Source of the DNA: Heliopora coerulea
Taxonomy: Eukaryota; Cnidaria; Anthozoa; Scleralcyonacea; Helioporidae
Length of the DNA stretch: 64,000 bases
NCBI GenBank assembly: GCA_030142905.1
Contig: JASJOG010000083.1
Coordinates: forward strand, 763,501 to 827,500
Reading direction: 5' to 3'
In this document: positions 46,213 to 57,734 of the stretch, in pieces
Numbering within the stretch: the first letter of the stretch is position 1
How the letters are laid out: each line of letters starts with the position of its first letter
Program-made: the position numbers and the translations under genes
Notes under the pieces: generated by a model
What the model saw: the letters and a program-made list of their open reading frames with translations, nothing else
What the model was told of the DNA's origin: nothing
The model's database searches: none

Positions 46213-49200
46213 ATGTCTAAAATGGACTTGGAAACTGTCATAGCGAGCAAGTAAGTTGATTCTTTACTATATGCAATGAATTTTGCTGCTACATATGCCG
46301 ATGGGGAGTAATGACCACACAAGAGTCATGACTCTTATCTGTTTGGGGATGCTTTCGCGGAAGGATTTCATTATGGGCCGACGTTTTCGCCTTGCAAAGA
46401 AAATTTTTAAGTGATTTACCAAAGTTCTCGATGCAGTTAGTCCCTACCAATTAGTGGTTGATCACATGATAACGGTACGAATTGAGACTGCCACAGGGGT
46501 GTAAATTTCCTTAAAAATGAAGCCGTTGTTGCTTTGGACCATAATCCGAGTTTCTGTTCACAGAGACAACATCTTTCGTACTCTTCGCCATAAAACTGGC
46601 CGATCTTAAGAAGTTCAAATTGTTCACAGAGAAAATTTGGTAATGGTTCGGGTTCGTTTTGGTCTGATGTCATTCGTGTAGGGGCAGTGCTCGGAATGAG
46701 TCGCACTGTTCTGAGATGACTTTTCGATGCGGTGTGTTCACTAAAACCAGGTTTAGTATGGTGAACGACATGAAGTTGTGTCGGTGCGACTTCGTATCGG
46801 TCTCATGCAATCAGCCTCCCAGATATCAAAAATAGAGCTAGGCTGTTAGCCAGGTACATGACATAGAGCTGTAGTTCCGTTCGCATGTACCAAGCTGAAA
46901 GGCATCATTCCAGCTATATCGCTAATTGGTTTCAAGTTTGAAAAGGTTTTCTGACAGACTTTAATGCTTGGCGAAGCATTAAGTTATCAAACATTTGCTG
47001 TGATTCATACAGGTAGTTAGGTGGTCGTTTGAAATTCAACTGGTTAATTCTAGTCACTAATACTGAAGTCCACTAATGGGCAGGTTACATGGATGGGGAA
47101 CGTCAGCCCATGCTTACAAAGAAATGTTTAAAATTTGAGAGAAATATCTGAAAATCGAGTTGATTTGGTTAAGAACGGTTTGCTTGTCAAATTAAATGCA
47201 CGTTCAAAATAGAGATTCTACAGAGAAGATCATTGCTTTCTATGTAAATGTACTGATTCATCAGCTGAAAATTCGGTTACTTAGCGAGAGTTACGGAATC
47301 CTGTGGTTAAGAAAGAGTTGACAGTGCCTCAATTATAGCCAACGTTCATGGTATTTAACTAGGTTATTTAGTGACTGTGCAGGATTCTGAACGAAGGCTT
47401 TTTAATTTAGAATTTTCTTTGTCCGATAGTATAAGTGATTTTTAATTCAAATAATCAATTCTATTCGCCCGTAGTGAGGTCAAAACGTTCTCATCATAAC
47501 TGTTATTTTCACCACCATTATTGTTACGATCACAATCAAAATCATCCTTGTCACCACCGTCATCATCAACACCGTCACCATTACCAACATCGTCAGCATC
47601 ATCGTTATCATCATAACGTCATTTTCACCATCTTCACCATCACCAGAGCCGTCATTTTCATTCCCACCATTATTATCATTATCACCATCATTATCATCAT
47701 CATCATCATCATTATTATCATCATCATCCCTATAATCATCACCATCATCATTACCATCATCGCCATCATTATCATTAACGTTATTGTCGTCATCATCACC
47801 ATCATATCCACCACCACCATCATTGTTGCTATCATAATTACCACATCAATATTACAATCATCATTATCACCATCACAATTATCCTTATCATGACTGACAT
47901 CACTATCGTTGGTTAATAAAAAATCAAATAACTTTGGTGAAAATAGCTAAAGTTTATCATGGGCATCCGATAATTCTAATCGACTCCGACTGTTTTTTGT
48001 TGACAAGTAATATTATGGCATTTGTATTTGATATCATAATCTTTTGAATCAATATATGGTGAAAAAGGATCTCTCACCAAAGATTTATTGTAACTAGCTT
48101 TCGGCTGTCAGTCTACAGCCTTCAACGGGTTACAGATGATTGTAAAATATATTCTATATATATACACGAGATATGATATTACAAAAACAAGTTACAAATT
48201 GTCGTAATTGCCAGTGGAGGAAGGCATAGAAGTGAATAAATTGAAATTTACAACAGAAACTACGCCCAGTGAACGTTATTCACCGTTTGTTGATAAATAT
48301 GATTAAACCTGACCGTGGTTCTCACATTCTTTTTATGATCACGTTACTGTTTATACTATACAAATTGTTTTTTCCTATTTATGTTATGGTTTAGAAGTCG
48401 TGTCCAAGTACTATTGCGCCTTGTTTTGTTCCTCATTCTCTTGAAACTGGCTTTTCTGGCTTTTCTTGCGATTTGGCTTTCAATGCCTGCAACAAAAGAA
48501 CAAATCATACCACAGCAAAATGCAGTCGTCAAAAACAACCAACAAACCGAGAAAAAGCAAATCAAACCAGCAAACTTTTCTAGGCAAGACGAAACTTTAA
48601 AAAACACTTCAAGATTAATTTCCGACCCTACAACAGTTTCAGATGAAAGACAACTCAAGTTAAACGGCAACAAGACTCTGAGAGAGTTAGAAAGTAAGGA
48701 AAAAGGTCCAGATCTGGCAATTTATGTAAAAAATGTTTATGGAAGAAACTTGAACATTGAGTACATTAAGGTAAGAGACAAGAAAAGTACGGAAGACAAC
48801 TTAAAATTTACTTATGCTGAACCTTATTTTCCAAAGAAAATTAAATGTTCGAAACTAGGAGCAAATAACAATTCAGAGAAAAAGGCGACAAAGTATGTTC
48901 AAGTTTATGATTATTGGGAACAGCTCAGTAGGACTACACAAGGACTAATCGCACTCAGTGGACTAGCTCACATTGGTGGACGGAAGGTTCTGCAGCCAAG
49001 GGTGAAAGACTGTAGGTTCGGAAGAGAAGGATATTCTTTGGGAATTTATTTTAATCTGACACATATGAACAGTGTGCTCAATGCGTGTGATTACGCTCCT
49101 TTAGTGGATAAAAAAGAGTATGACACTGAGTGTTCATTAAGTGAAGATCGTCACGCAAGTGTACACTTCTTGTACGCGGACAAAAACGCCGAGCGATCAA

Positions 49201-50015
49201 CAATGAAGAGATTTCATTTGAGTGAACAGCAGTACAAGAAGATCAGAAAAGACGCGAAAATAAAAGGTTGGACCAATTGTTCGTTTATTGGTAAATTTAT
49301 CAATCAAACTTTCGGTTCCAAGCAGTTCTGTGTTGATCCAGCTGTGATAACTGAGTGGAGTGTGTTGGAAGGCGATGTACTTCATGGTGCCAAATGTTTA
49401 ACTATAGTGTATTGGAGGGGAATTGGTGCATGGTATCGCGCGAAATTTAAACAAACACATTTCAAGGTTGCTCAAAAAGATATCCATCATGCTTTAAAAC
49501 CCAACTTCGATATTTTATACGAAGTCCAAAAGTTCAAAAAGGCTTTCCTCGACGGTCGTTACATTGCGGTGCACGTTCGTGGTGAAAAAGTTGTCACTTT
49601 TCACAATCTAGGTAGGCTGAGAAGCTGCATTCGCCTTTTAATAGCTGTCATTGAAGTTCTCAAGCAGTCCTCGGGTATTGATAAAGTATTTGTAGCCACG
49701 GACATGTCAAGCTTCGGGTCTTCGACATGGGGAAACATTTTGAAACGTAAATCATCTGGCCGTAAAACAATAGAGAGGATTCACACTTCGCTCGTCTCAA
49801 GCACCAGTGGGGTTGTTTATAAGCCGACTGCTGACCAGAAACATCGTGATCGAGGCGTACCTGTACTTATCGAGATGACACTAGTCTCGCAAGCAGAACA
49901 TCTAGTCACGATTGGTCATGGATCTTTCCAGGAATGGGTGATCGCCAAATTCATGGAATATCATCGAGACGATATTCGATCTTTGTGGTCGTTAATTAGG
50001 ATGTGTTCAAAATAA
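46213..50015 (+). CDS. Fucosyltransferase-like type II membrane protein, copy D
   Basis: Proposed exons 46213-46250 and 48395-50015, 552 aa; unspliced alternative from ATG 48381. Exon 1 reads MSKMDLETVIAS. WRGIG, HVRGEKVV and SFQEW are all intact, so of the four near-identical copies this one best keeps the motifs. Differences from A include KVRDKKSTEDN, DYWEQLSRTTQGL (one residue shorter) and ADKNAERST. The last-exon silent changes match copy B. Confidence 0.72.
47494..47898. repeat. TCA/ATC microsatellite, unit 4
   Basis: The shortest of the four tracts, in the proposed intron of gene D. Confidence 0.95.
48090..48133 (-). ncRNA. Degenerate hammerhead-like motif, unit 4
   Basis: Same stems and mutated core as in units 1-3; it lies ~250 bases before the gene D coding exon. 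Confidence 0.4.
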
Positions 50016-51439
50016 ATTTTTTTTAATTTGGTTATAATCAAATTTTTTGTTATAGCTATGGAAAAGTAATGTATCGAATAAGGACTGAGAATGCTCATTT
50101 AAAATTGCATTTTCGAAGAGGATTGGACGAAAATTGAGCCGGATAGGCTCGAGCAAAGTCTCAAATTAAGTTGTTTTTTTGTTTTGTTTTTAACTAGGGG
50201 TGTAACGATTAATCGAATACTCGGTTAATTGCGATTATGACCATTCGGTTCGATTCACGATTCTTTGGTTCCAAATTTCGATTTTCGTTCGATTTGAATG
50301 GCTCCAGGCTGCCCTTGAAAGGTGTCTTTAAACCATTAAATAGAAATAAAAAGACACTTGGTGTTCAAATTTTTAGCGGTCGTTTATTCAAATGAGTTCT
50401 TATCTTATGTTACCAGAATTCAGAAACGTTTAAAATCGATGTGTTTGATTGAGGAGTTAACGAGTTTGTACACCGTAGTTCGTACGCCATTTGTGTTGCC
50501 TGGTAAAAAAGCTGCTCTTGTAACACCCCTTGAGAATTTCCAAATAAGGCAATTCATGCGCGACAACAAGGACACTGCAGACAAGTTCTATGTTCTTTTA
50601 TTAATGTTACTGTTAATTATTTCAACTTCAAGTTAAGCATTTTTGAGTTTTGGATCCCATCTCTCATTAATGCAAATTCCCTACGTCACACGACGAGTCG
50701 CAGTTGTATTTTGTTTTTTGATGCCATGGCATGAACCGTGATATGGGTAAGGCCATTGTTTTCGTGCGTCTGGTCCATTCAACGTATAGTGTGCAGGCTC
50801 AGTTTCCAGACGTTGGTTAATTGATGTGCCCGCGATCCTCTCCGCTCCCTTTCCTAAATGCGGCCAAAGTCGTAATAAGATTTAGAATTGGAGGCGACTA
50901 GGGTTTCCTTCTTTGCACTGTAACTCGAATTAGACTCTAAAAATTATCTTACTCAGTTCGCTTCCCGGGTGTCCTTTCTTCTCCGCCCCTGTAAATTCCT
51001 ACGCTTGGATATCAAGCTGAGCGTTTTCAATTTCCTGCTTCATTACGAACAAAACAACTCCATAAAATAAAAAAAAAATAGAGCATTAGTTAATGGAATG
51101 GCATTGGACATCGGCAATATTTGCTTGTGATCTCAAAGTCGTGGTGATCCGTTGAAAGACGAAAAGTTCAAACATTAAAAAGACTTCTTACAAGCAGTTC
51201 CACAATCTAAATCTTTTTAAAATATTCAGAACAGTAATCTCTTGCAAATCCGTTGAAGCAAATCCGAGGGTTTCTGCCAACTAACTGCTGACGATGCTCA
51301 AGTAACTTTAAATTGTGGTTCAGTTGTTCATTCGTATGTGAGGAAACTCGTATGTGAGCAGATAATTTGGTGCAGAAGTGTCAATGAACGTCAAAGTTGA
51401 GCCATAACCTAGGTTAGTGGATAACCACGTCTATTTCGT

Positions 51440-51614
51440 TCACTAGTTTTCCATATTCGATTTTACCAGTCAAGCTTGCATTTGCACTGTGTAAGTATAA
51501 ATGTCTCGTGCTGACTTATTGGTTTTCTCCGTCAAGAGTAAACTTGACGGGTCCGAGACTAAAGTTTCTGGATCTGAACTGGCAATATCCCAGCATATTT
51601 ACGGATTAACCCAA
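51440..51614 (+). promoter_or_regulatory. Promoter and first-exon-like segment homologous to the units
   Basis: TTTTCCATATTCGATTTTAC and CAGTCAAGC match the start of each unit's core (TTTTCCATATTCAATTTCAT, CAGTCAAGCG). A TATAAATG (~51497) and a CAA/GTAAGT donor (51614/51615) sit where the units have TATATAATG and their exon 1 donor. A frame from ATG 51501 to the donor is open for 38 codons but ends in phase 0, which does not fit exon 2 of gene E. It is probably an untranslated or alternative first exon of gene E. Confidence 0.4.
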
Positions 51615-51908
51615 GTAAGTCCCGTGACTTGGCTATTGAATTTGCCGACTTCTTGTGAGATCAGTATTGAATAAACTATAATTTGAATGAAAAAGCACGT
51701 CTTTCTGTTTTGTGTTAACGCTTTGATAAGTTCTTTAGAGCTGACGTTTATGCGCCTCTCTTAGGATTAAATGGATATGTCGATATTAATCCGTAAATAA
51801 GATCAGTTTGTTCCTTCAACAAGGTTAATTGAGACGAACGACATTTCCTTGCGAGAACTGCTGGTTGTTATCTCGGCCTCAGGTCTTTGGACGATCCAAT
51901 TAAAAGGA

Positions 51909-54179
51909 ATGCGACCTAGATTGAAGTGCATCAGCTTTTCAAGGTAAGTATTCTTCATGCACGAACGGTGTCGGCTGCTCTTAGAACAGAGTTCCTCCAA
52001 CTCCAATTAATCGTCCTTAAAAAATCTCATCCTTATAACGAACAGATATTCCGGAGAATACGTGGAATTTCGTCAAGCTCATCGGTGAAAAATAGTGATT
52101 TCTGAGCCCCAAACAGGGATCAAATCCGTTACCTTCTCCTAAGACTAAGATGGCGAGTTAAAGTGCAGGTTCGACGTATGAACTGCATACGCGAGTAACG
52201 CGACGGCCACGATGTGATAATGATGTCGAATGAGATAAGTGTTTGACATATTTTGTCCAAGTAGCAGCTTGGCACATCAAAGATCACTCATTTACGTTGG
52301 CCAAAGTCTCTCACCAGGCATCAGTAGTGGGCTCAATCCCCTTCTGGGGATCAGTGACCGTTTATTTGAGATATGAGCCTGACCAATTACTACACATAAT
52401 CCGTGATAACATCAAGGACCTATATGTACATATTTTTTTATGTATTATCCATACGTACAATATGTACAGGATTTTGGCCATTAAACAGATATTTCAAAAG
52501 TGATATAACTGAAGTCTAGTTCAAACATCTGTCCATCTGTCTGATAATCTTTCTATCCCTAAGTAACAACATTTTTATAACCTTGTATATGTATATTATA
52601 CGTCATTGTTATTATATATTTGAGTGCAGAGACATAGACGACGTCACAAGAATCCGTTACTATCGCATTTCTTTTCTCGTTTCAATTTAGAAATGGAAAA
52701 GTGGTACTTACTCGTCTACTTTATCTCTTTTCTCTTATCCAACTGGCTTTCGTCCTTGGCTGGTTTACAATTTCTCCTTTGGAAAAACGAGTGAAAGAAG
52801 GTTTATTTAAGATCTATATGAGAACTGCTGAAACTGGCTATGAGATCACGATAAAGAACGAAGAATCAAACGTTCAAGATTTGGCGATCCATGTGAAAAA
52901 TAGTTCAGGCAGAAACTTGAGGATCGAGTATGTTGAAACTAAAACAGAAACACACTTCAAAATTGATGTGGCTTTTCATTATTCTAAGCCCCACGTCCCC
53001 AAGAAAGTCGACTTCTTGAAGCATGATGCCAAGAGCCGACTAGGCCAAAACGCTGCTAGGTATGTACTGGTCTATGGTAAATACTGGGAACAAATGAGCA
53101 TGAATATTAGATCAGTTATTGCTCTTTGCGGACAAGCTAAAATTGGCGGACGAAGAGTTGTGCAACCCTTCGTAGAAGACTCTTCATTTGGACCAAAAGG
53201 ACATTCTCTGGGACTTTACTTTAATCTTAGCCATATGAAAGGTATGCTCAAGGCAAACCAGTTCGCCACTTTGGCAGATAAAGAAGAGTATGACAAGGAG
53301 TGTTCTCTAGCTAACTCCAGTCACGTGACTGTGCACTTTTTATACGACGCTGAGAATGCGGCGCGGTTTACAAAAAACAAATTTCGTTTGAGCGAGCAGC
53401 AATACGACCAGATTAGCAATGACGCAAGGAGAAAAGGATGGGTCGAGTGTTCGTTCATTGGTCAATTCATTAAAGAAGGTCGCAGTTCCAAATATTTTTG
53501 TGTTGATCCCACAGTGTTAACAGAATGGAGTGTGCTTGAACGAGATGTCGTTCGTGGTGCGAAATGTTTAACCATAGTGGTGTGGAGGGGCATCGGTAAC
53601 AATTACCGGTCTCATTTTAAGGAAAAACATTTAAAAGTTACTTCGAGAGATATCCAGTTTAATTTGAAGCCAAACGTAGATATTGAGAACGAAGTAGAAA
53701 GGTTCAAGAGGGCATTCCTTCGTCGTCGTTACATTGCGGTTCACGTTCGTGGTGAAAAAGTTGTACAACAACATAGTCTGGATCGACTTAGGAAATGCAT
53801 TCGTCTTTTAACTGAAGTCATTCAGACTGTCAAGGAATCGTCGCATATTTCTCAAGTGCTTGTTGCCACTGACATGTCAAACTTTGGATCAGGTGCGTGG
53901 ACAGGCTTACTGAGAGGTGTGACACATGAGGACAACACGTTAAAGGACCTTAATGATTCCGTTGTGTCGAACATTGGTGGGGTTGTTTATAAACCCAAAG
54001 AAGATCTTATTGATCGAGGTGTTGTTGCATTGGTTGAAATGACACTGATTTCTCAGGCTCAACATTTCATAGCTATAGGTACTGGATCTTTCCAGGAATG
54101 GGTAGAAGCTAAATTCCTGGAATACCATCGCGACGATGCCCGAACGTCGTGGTCGCTAATTAAACTGTGTTCAAAATGA
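51909..54179 (+). CDS. Fucosyltransferase-like type II membrane protein, gene E
   Basis: Proposed exons 51909-51943 (MRPRLKCISFS) and 52691-54179, joined in phase 2 (AG/A), 507 aa. The large frame has no upstream ATG: it starts from GTG at 52701, and the ATG at 52693 is in another frame. A spliced start is therefore needed to keep the membrane anchor (~18-35, LLYLFSLIQLAFVLGWF). It is ~55% like A-D, with a shorter stem. YWEQMSMNIRSVIAL, WRGIG, YIAVHVRGEKVV (His363), SNFGSGAW and SFQEW are all present. The C-terminus SWSLIKLCSK matches the others. It is an older duplicate in tandem with unit 4. Confidence 0.72.
52020..52360. other. Intron of gene E with SINE-like strings
   Basis: On the minus strand GGATTTGATCCCTG (~52120) resembles a tRNA B box, but no convincing A box or end was found. 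Otherwise nothing recognised. Confidence 0.25.
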
Positions 54180-55285
54180 GTGCTAAAATTTCCTTACCAT
54201 TTTTGCATTCAATCTACATGAAACCAAAATTTGTTTATATATATCATGAACGTGTTTCTAACTTCACTTTACGTTCCTGCTATTACTTTAGTTCTAGCTT
54301 GCTTCGGATGTACAAATCCAGAGTATATTGTGACAGTGGAACAGGTTGTACGTAGGGCAGAAAGCTTCTCTTCTGGAATGTCTGAGCGAGTGAACTGCGC
54401 TATGCATAAATTCGAGAAACGAACTTTAATTTGGCATTTCTGCCTAGACAAAAGAAAAGGCTGTTTTCTATAAGGTGAATTTTATCTCTCGAATCAACAT
54501 TTCATTGTGTAGATTGAATAGGTTCCTCCTTAGTTACAGTCGAGAGCCTATGAGATAAAAGAAAAAGTCGCTTCCAGTGATAAAATTCGCCTGGTGGAAA
54601 ACAGCCTGTAGAGTATCCGGGTTTCGTGCAAGCGGTCGAAAACGGAAAACCTTGTGGTTTAATTGCCATCAGGAACTCAAAAACCTTTTGTGAGGCTGTT
54701 CACAACCTTAAAAGAGGATTTGATTATCGAAATCTGCCCACTTGTAGACACAGTAAGATGATTTTAGGACAGGGAGGAGAAAAACAAAGAAGTCTTTGAA
54801 AATGAATATCAATTGAAAATTATTCAACAACAAAATGGACTCGAAATGCCGTTAAGCGACAAATTGGCTTAAAAATTCAACCCAGCCTTGGTTTGCTGTA
54901 CAGATTATGCCAGGATGACAAAAGTTCCAGACTAAAAGCCGTCAAAAATCTATGGAAATTTGTGTATGCCATTATATCGACTCGTCAACGGATATGAGGC
55001 AAGTTACCATTGAATACTTTAGATAAGAGCAAGAAACGGCATTATTTCTTATTAACCCTCTCCTAGCCATGTCGGACGTTTTACTCTGCCCAACGACAGA
55101 TGATTTTACTCGTCGAAGGAAGACGTTTTGACTGGGAAAGGTAAAACGAATCTCAGTAAAGTCTTTCCTGGCCGAATTAGACCTATGTTATTTTAAGCTA
55201 GTCAACGCCAGACGATTTTACTCGTCCAGGACAGGACTTATGTTTCACTGCCCTTTGAATTCATGTCGACATATCATTGAAATAC
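54180..55285. other. Interval between genes E and F
   Basis: No gene recognised. ATTTTACTCGTC strings at ~55095 and ~55212 belong to a dispersed repeat also seen near 21650. A first exon for gene F could lie here but none could be chosen. Confidence 0.4.
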
Positions 55286-56860
55286 ATGCTTTCGATATTG
55301 TTGTTTAGGCTTCGTAGAAAGACCATGATGCTTATTTTCCTTTCGTTTTTTTGTCTGTTTCAACTATTATTCGTGACAGTCTTGTCGCCTTCATCGAACT
55401 GGTGGTCGTCGAAGAGAATAGTTCATCTTAAAAGTACGCCATCTGTCGAAGAACACCATCATACAAGTCCTTCAGCAAAAAACACGGAGTCTTACAAAAG
55501 ACAGAAAGACGCAGAATGGCAAATCAGAAAGTTGTTGAGTCCGTATGTATGCCAAAGTCTTGGAAGAGTTTTGAGCGTGGAGTTTACTCAAAACCATCAG
55601 GCCACGAAAAGTTCAAATATTGAATCTGCGGACGTTTTAGATATAGTGTATCAAAAACCTTATTTTCGTAAGAAAGTCGATGGGTCAATGTCCAACAACA
55701 TTCAAAGTACAACACCCACGACAAACCGCTATGTTTATGTTTATCGCCGATATTGGGAACAGTTAACAATGAACACACGAAACCTGATTGCTCTTGCTGC
55801 ACAAGCTAAACTTGGAGGACGCAGAGTTGTACAGCCAATGGTGAATAACACACTTTTTGGAAATGAAGGAAGACCGTTTGGAACCTATTTTGACGTGGCA
55901 CATATGAACTATTTGCTAGAAACTTCTGGTTACGCATCCTTGGCGGAGAAAAAGGAATATGACAAAGAATGCTCACTTAATACGGCAAGTCACGCAACAT
56001 TACACTTTCTGTATAATCAAGACAAAGCTGCAAGATTCACAAAAGACACATTTCAATTAAGTGATGAGCAGTACAGCAAGATCAGTGCAATGACCAAGCA
56101 AAAAGGCTGGACGCGATGCACATTCATCAGCAAATTTATAAATTTGAGTCCGAGCTCTGAGCAATTTTGCGTCGATCCTACCATGATCACAGATTGGAAG
56201 GTTCTAGAGCGTGATGTTCTTAAAGGAACCAAGTGTCTAGGAATTGTTTTGTGGAGGGGTATTGGAGGAGGTTTTCGGACGTTTTTCAGTGAAAAACATT
56301 TGAAAATATCTTCGCAAGTCGTTCAATTTTCACTGAAACCAAGCCTAGCGATTACAAGTAAAGTAGACAGATTCAAGAAGACACACCTGTCGAGCCATTA
56401 CGTTGCTATTCATGTCCGCGGGGAGAAAGTGGTAACACTGCACAACTTGAAAAGACTGAAAAAATGCCTTCGCATTTTGACAAATGTAGTGCAAGTTCTA
56501 AAGGAATCGTTTGGTATTAGAAAGGTGTTACTCGCTTCGGATATGTCAAGTTATGGATCTGGTGTGTGGGAGGAAGTTTTGAAAGGAGAACGCTATACAA
56601 ATAACACGCTAAAAAGTCTTCACGACATGATTATCTCCAGAACAGGTGCAATTGTCTATAACCCAACCGACAGACTGGAAATACAAGACCGCGGTATCGT
56701 TTCGTTGACCGAAATATCGCTGATTTCCAGCGCCCAGCATCTCATAACGATCGGCAGAGGTTCTTTCCAAGAATGGATCATCGTCAAATTCTTAGAACTG
56801 CATCGGGACGACAGCCCTAAGCTGTGGTCGTTAACGAGAATGTGTTCGATGGATAAGTGA
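55286..56860 (+). CDS. Fucosyltransferase-like type II membrane protein, gene F
   Basis: Read from ATG 55286 (MLSILLFRLRRKTMMLIFLS), 524 aa. A TTTAG acceptor at 55308 lies at the position homologous to the exon 2 start of genes A-E and is in the same phase, so a spliced form with an unseen first exon is possible. Basic residues precede one membrane anchor (LIFLSFFCLFQLLFVTVL), then a stem with His/Ser. The catalytic part has YWEQLTMNTRNLIAL, LWRGIGGGFRTFF, YVAIHVRGEKVV, ASDMSSYGSGVW and SFQEW. It has its own N-glycosylation sites (NNT). It is the most diverged member of the array but keeps every shared motif, so it is probably functional. Confidence 0.75.
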   Translation: MLSILLFRLRRKTMMLIFLSFFCLFQLLFVTVLSPSSNWWSSKRIVHLKSTPSVEEHHHTSPSAKNTESYKRQKDAEWQIRKLLSPYVCQSLGRVLSVEFTQNHQATKSSNIESADVLDIVYQKPYFRKKVDGSMSNNIQSTTPTTNRYVYVYRRYWEQLTMNTRNLIALAAQAKLGGRRVVQPMVNNTLFGNEGRPFGTYFDVAHMNYLLETSGYASLAEKKEYDKECSLNTASHATLHFLYNQDKAARFTKDTFQLSDEQYSKISAMTKQKGWTRCTFISKFINLSPSSEQFCVDPTMITDWKVLERDVLKGTKCLGIVLWRGIGGGFRTFFSEKHLKISSQVVQFSLKPSLAITSKVDRFKKTHLSSHYVAIHVRGEKVVTLHNLKRLKKCLRILTNVVQVLKESFGIRKVLLASDMSSYGSGVWEEVLKGERYTNNTLKSLHDMIISRTGAIVYNPTDRLEIQDRGIVSLTEISLISSAQHLITIGRGSFQEWIIVKFLELHRDDSPKLWSLTRMCSMDK

Positions 56861-57734
56861 TTTACACGATAGAATTTACAAAGAAATTATGAAAAAAAAC
56901 CCAAAACCCCCTTAAAAAACAAAGATTTTAATACATATAAGCCTCATATGAGGAATAGGCCACGTTGTGAATATCAGAAATTCTAAGACCCCATCTTCAC
57001 CGACGATTGTCGTATACGCTTTACCATCCTGATATATGTGATTAACTCTTAAGTGCACATTTCCTGTTAACTATTCGCTTGCCAAAGTTGCAATACTTCC
57101 TTAAGACTCTTGTACCTAAATCTTATAGATCAGAGTGAAGGATCGTAAGCGACGAGCATATTGTGTAGATCAGGCCTAATATGTTTGAAACGTGTTTCAC
57201 AATCATCGTCTGAGATAAACGAACTGAAAATGTGAGTTGTAGTCACTCGTGTATTCACCCTTCGACTTCTCTTTTGCACAGACGATGCCATATTTTAAAA
57301 TTTTTAGCCCAAAAGAAGCGAGTGCTTAAGATTTTGATCTGCTGATCTTCCACAGTCTCGCTTATATCGCCGTCATGCAAGATTGATTGAGCAATAATTT
57401 GACGCCAAAGACAAAACCGGAGTCAATTCTTTGGTTCCGGTTCAGCGTAAAGAAGGAAATCCCAGAATTGCAACGTCATGATTGGAGAACCTCGTTTTGG
57501 CGTTACGGACCCACTTAGCGTTTACGCTGTCTTCGAACAGGTATTACAATTTTTAATTTTAGAATTTAGGTTTTAGTTTCGGAAACTACAAGATTCAAGC
57601 TCGTGAAATTGAAAATGGGGTAGATCTCCCTAGTCATGAAGTCACAGCTTCAAGAACATCTCTGGAAGGACATTTAATACGTACAAAATAATCTTCCTTT
57701 TCTAAAGTTCTAGATTTATAACCTTATCGTCATT
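56861..57734. other. Interval between gene F and chondroitin synthase
   Basis: Two converging genes end here, so it should hold both 3' untranslated regions. No further gene or repeat recognised. Confidence 0.5.

Larger units (their letters stand above)
44869..51312 (+). repeat. Tandem segmental duplication, unit 4 (gene D)
   Basis: Begins with the MITE block homologous to 26600-27489, then the core start at 46057, and ends with the same tail as unit 3. Units 1 and 4 thus share the left block while units 3 and 4 share the right tail. Confidence 0.85.

Noticed and set aside
52693..52790. ATG at 52693 as the start of gene E
   Set aside because: That frame ends after about 33 codons and differs from the conserved frame; it lies just after the splice acceptor.
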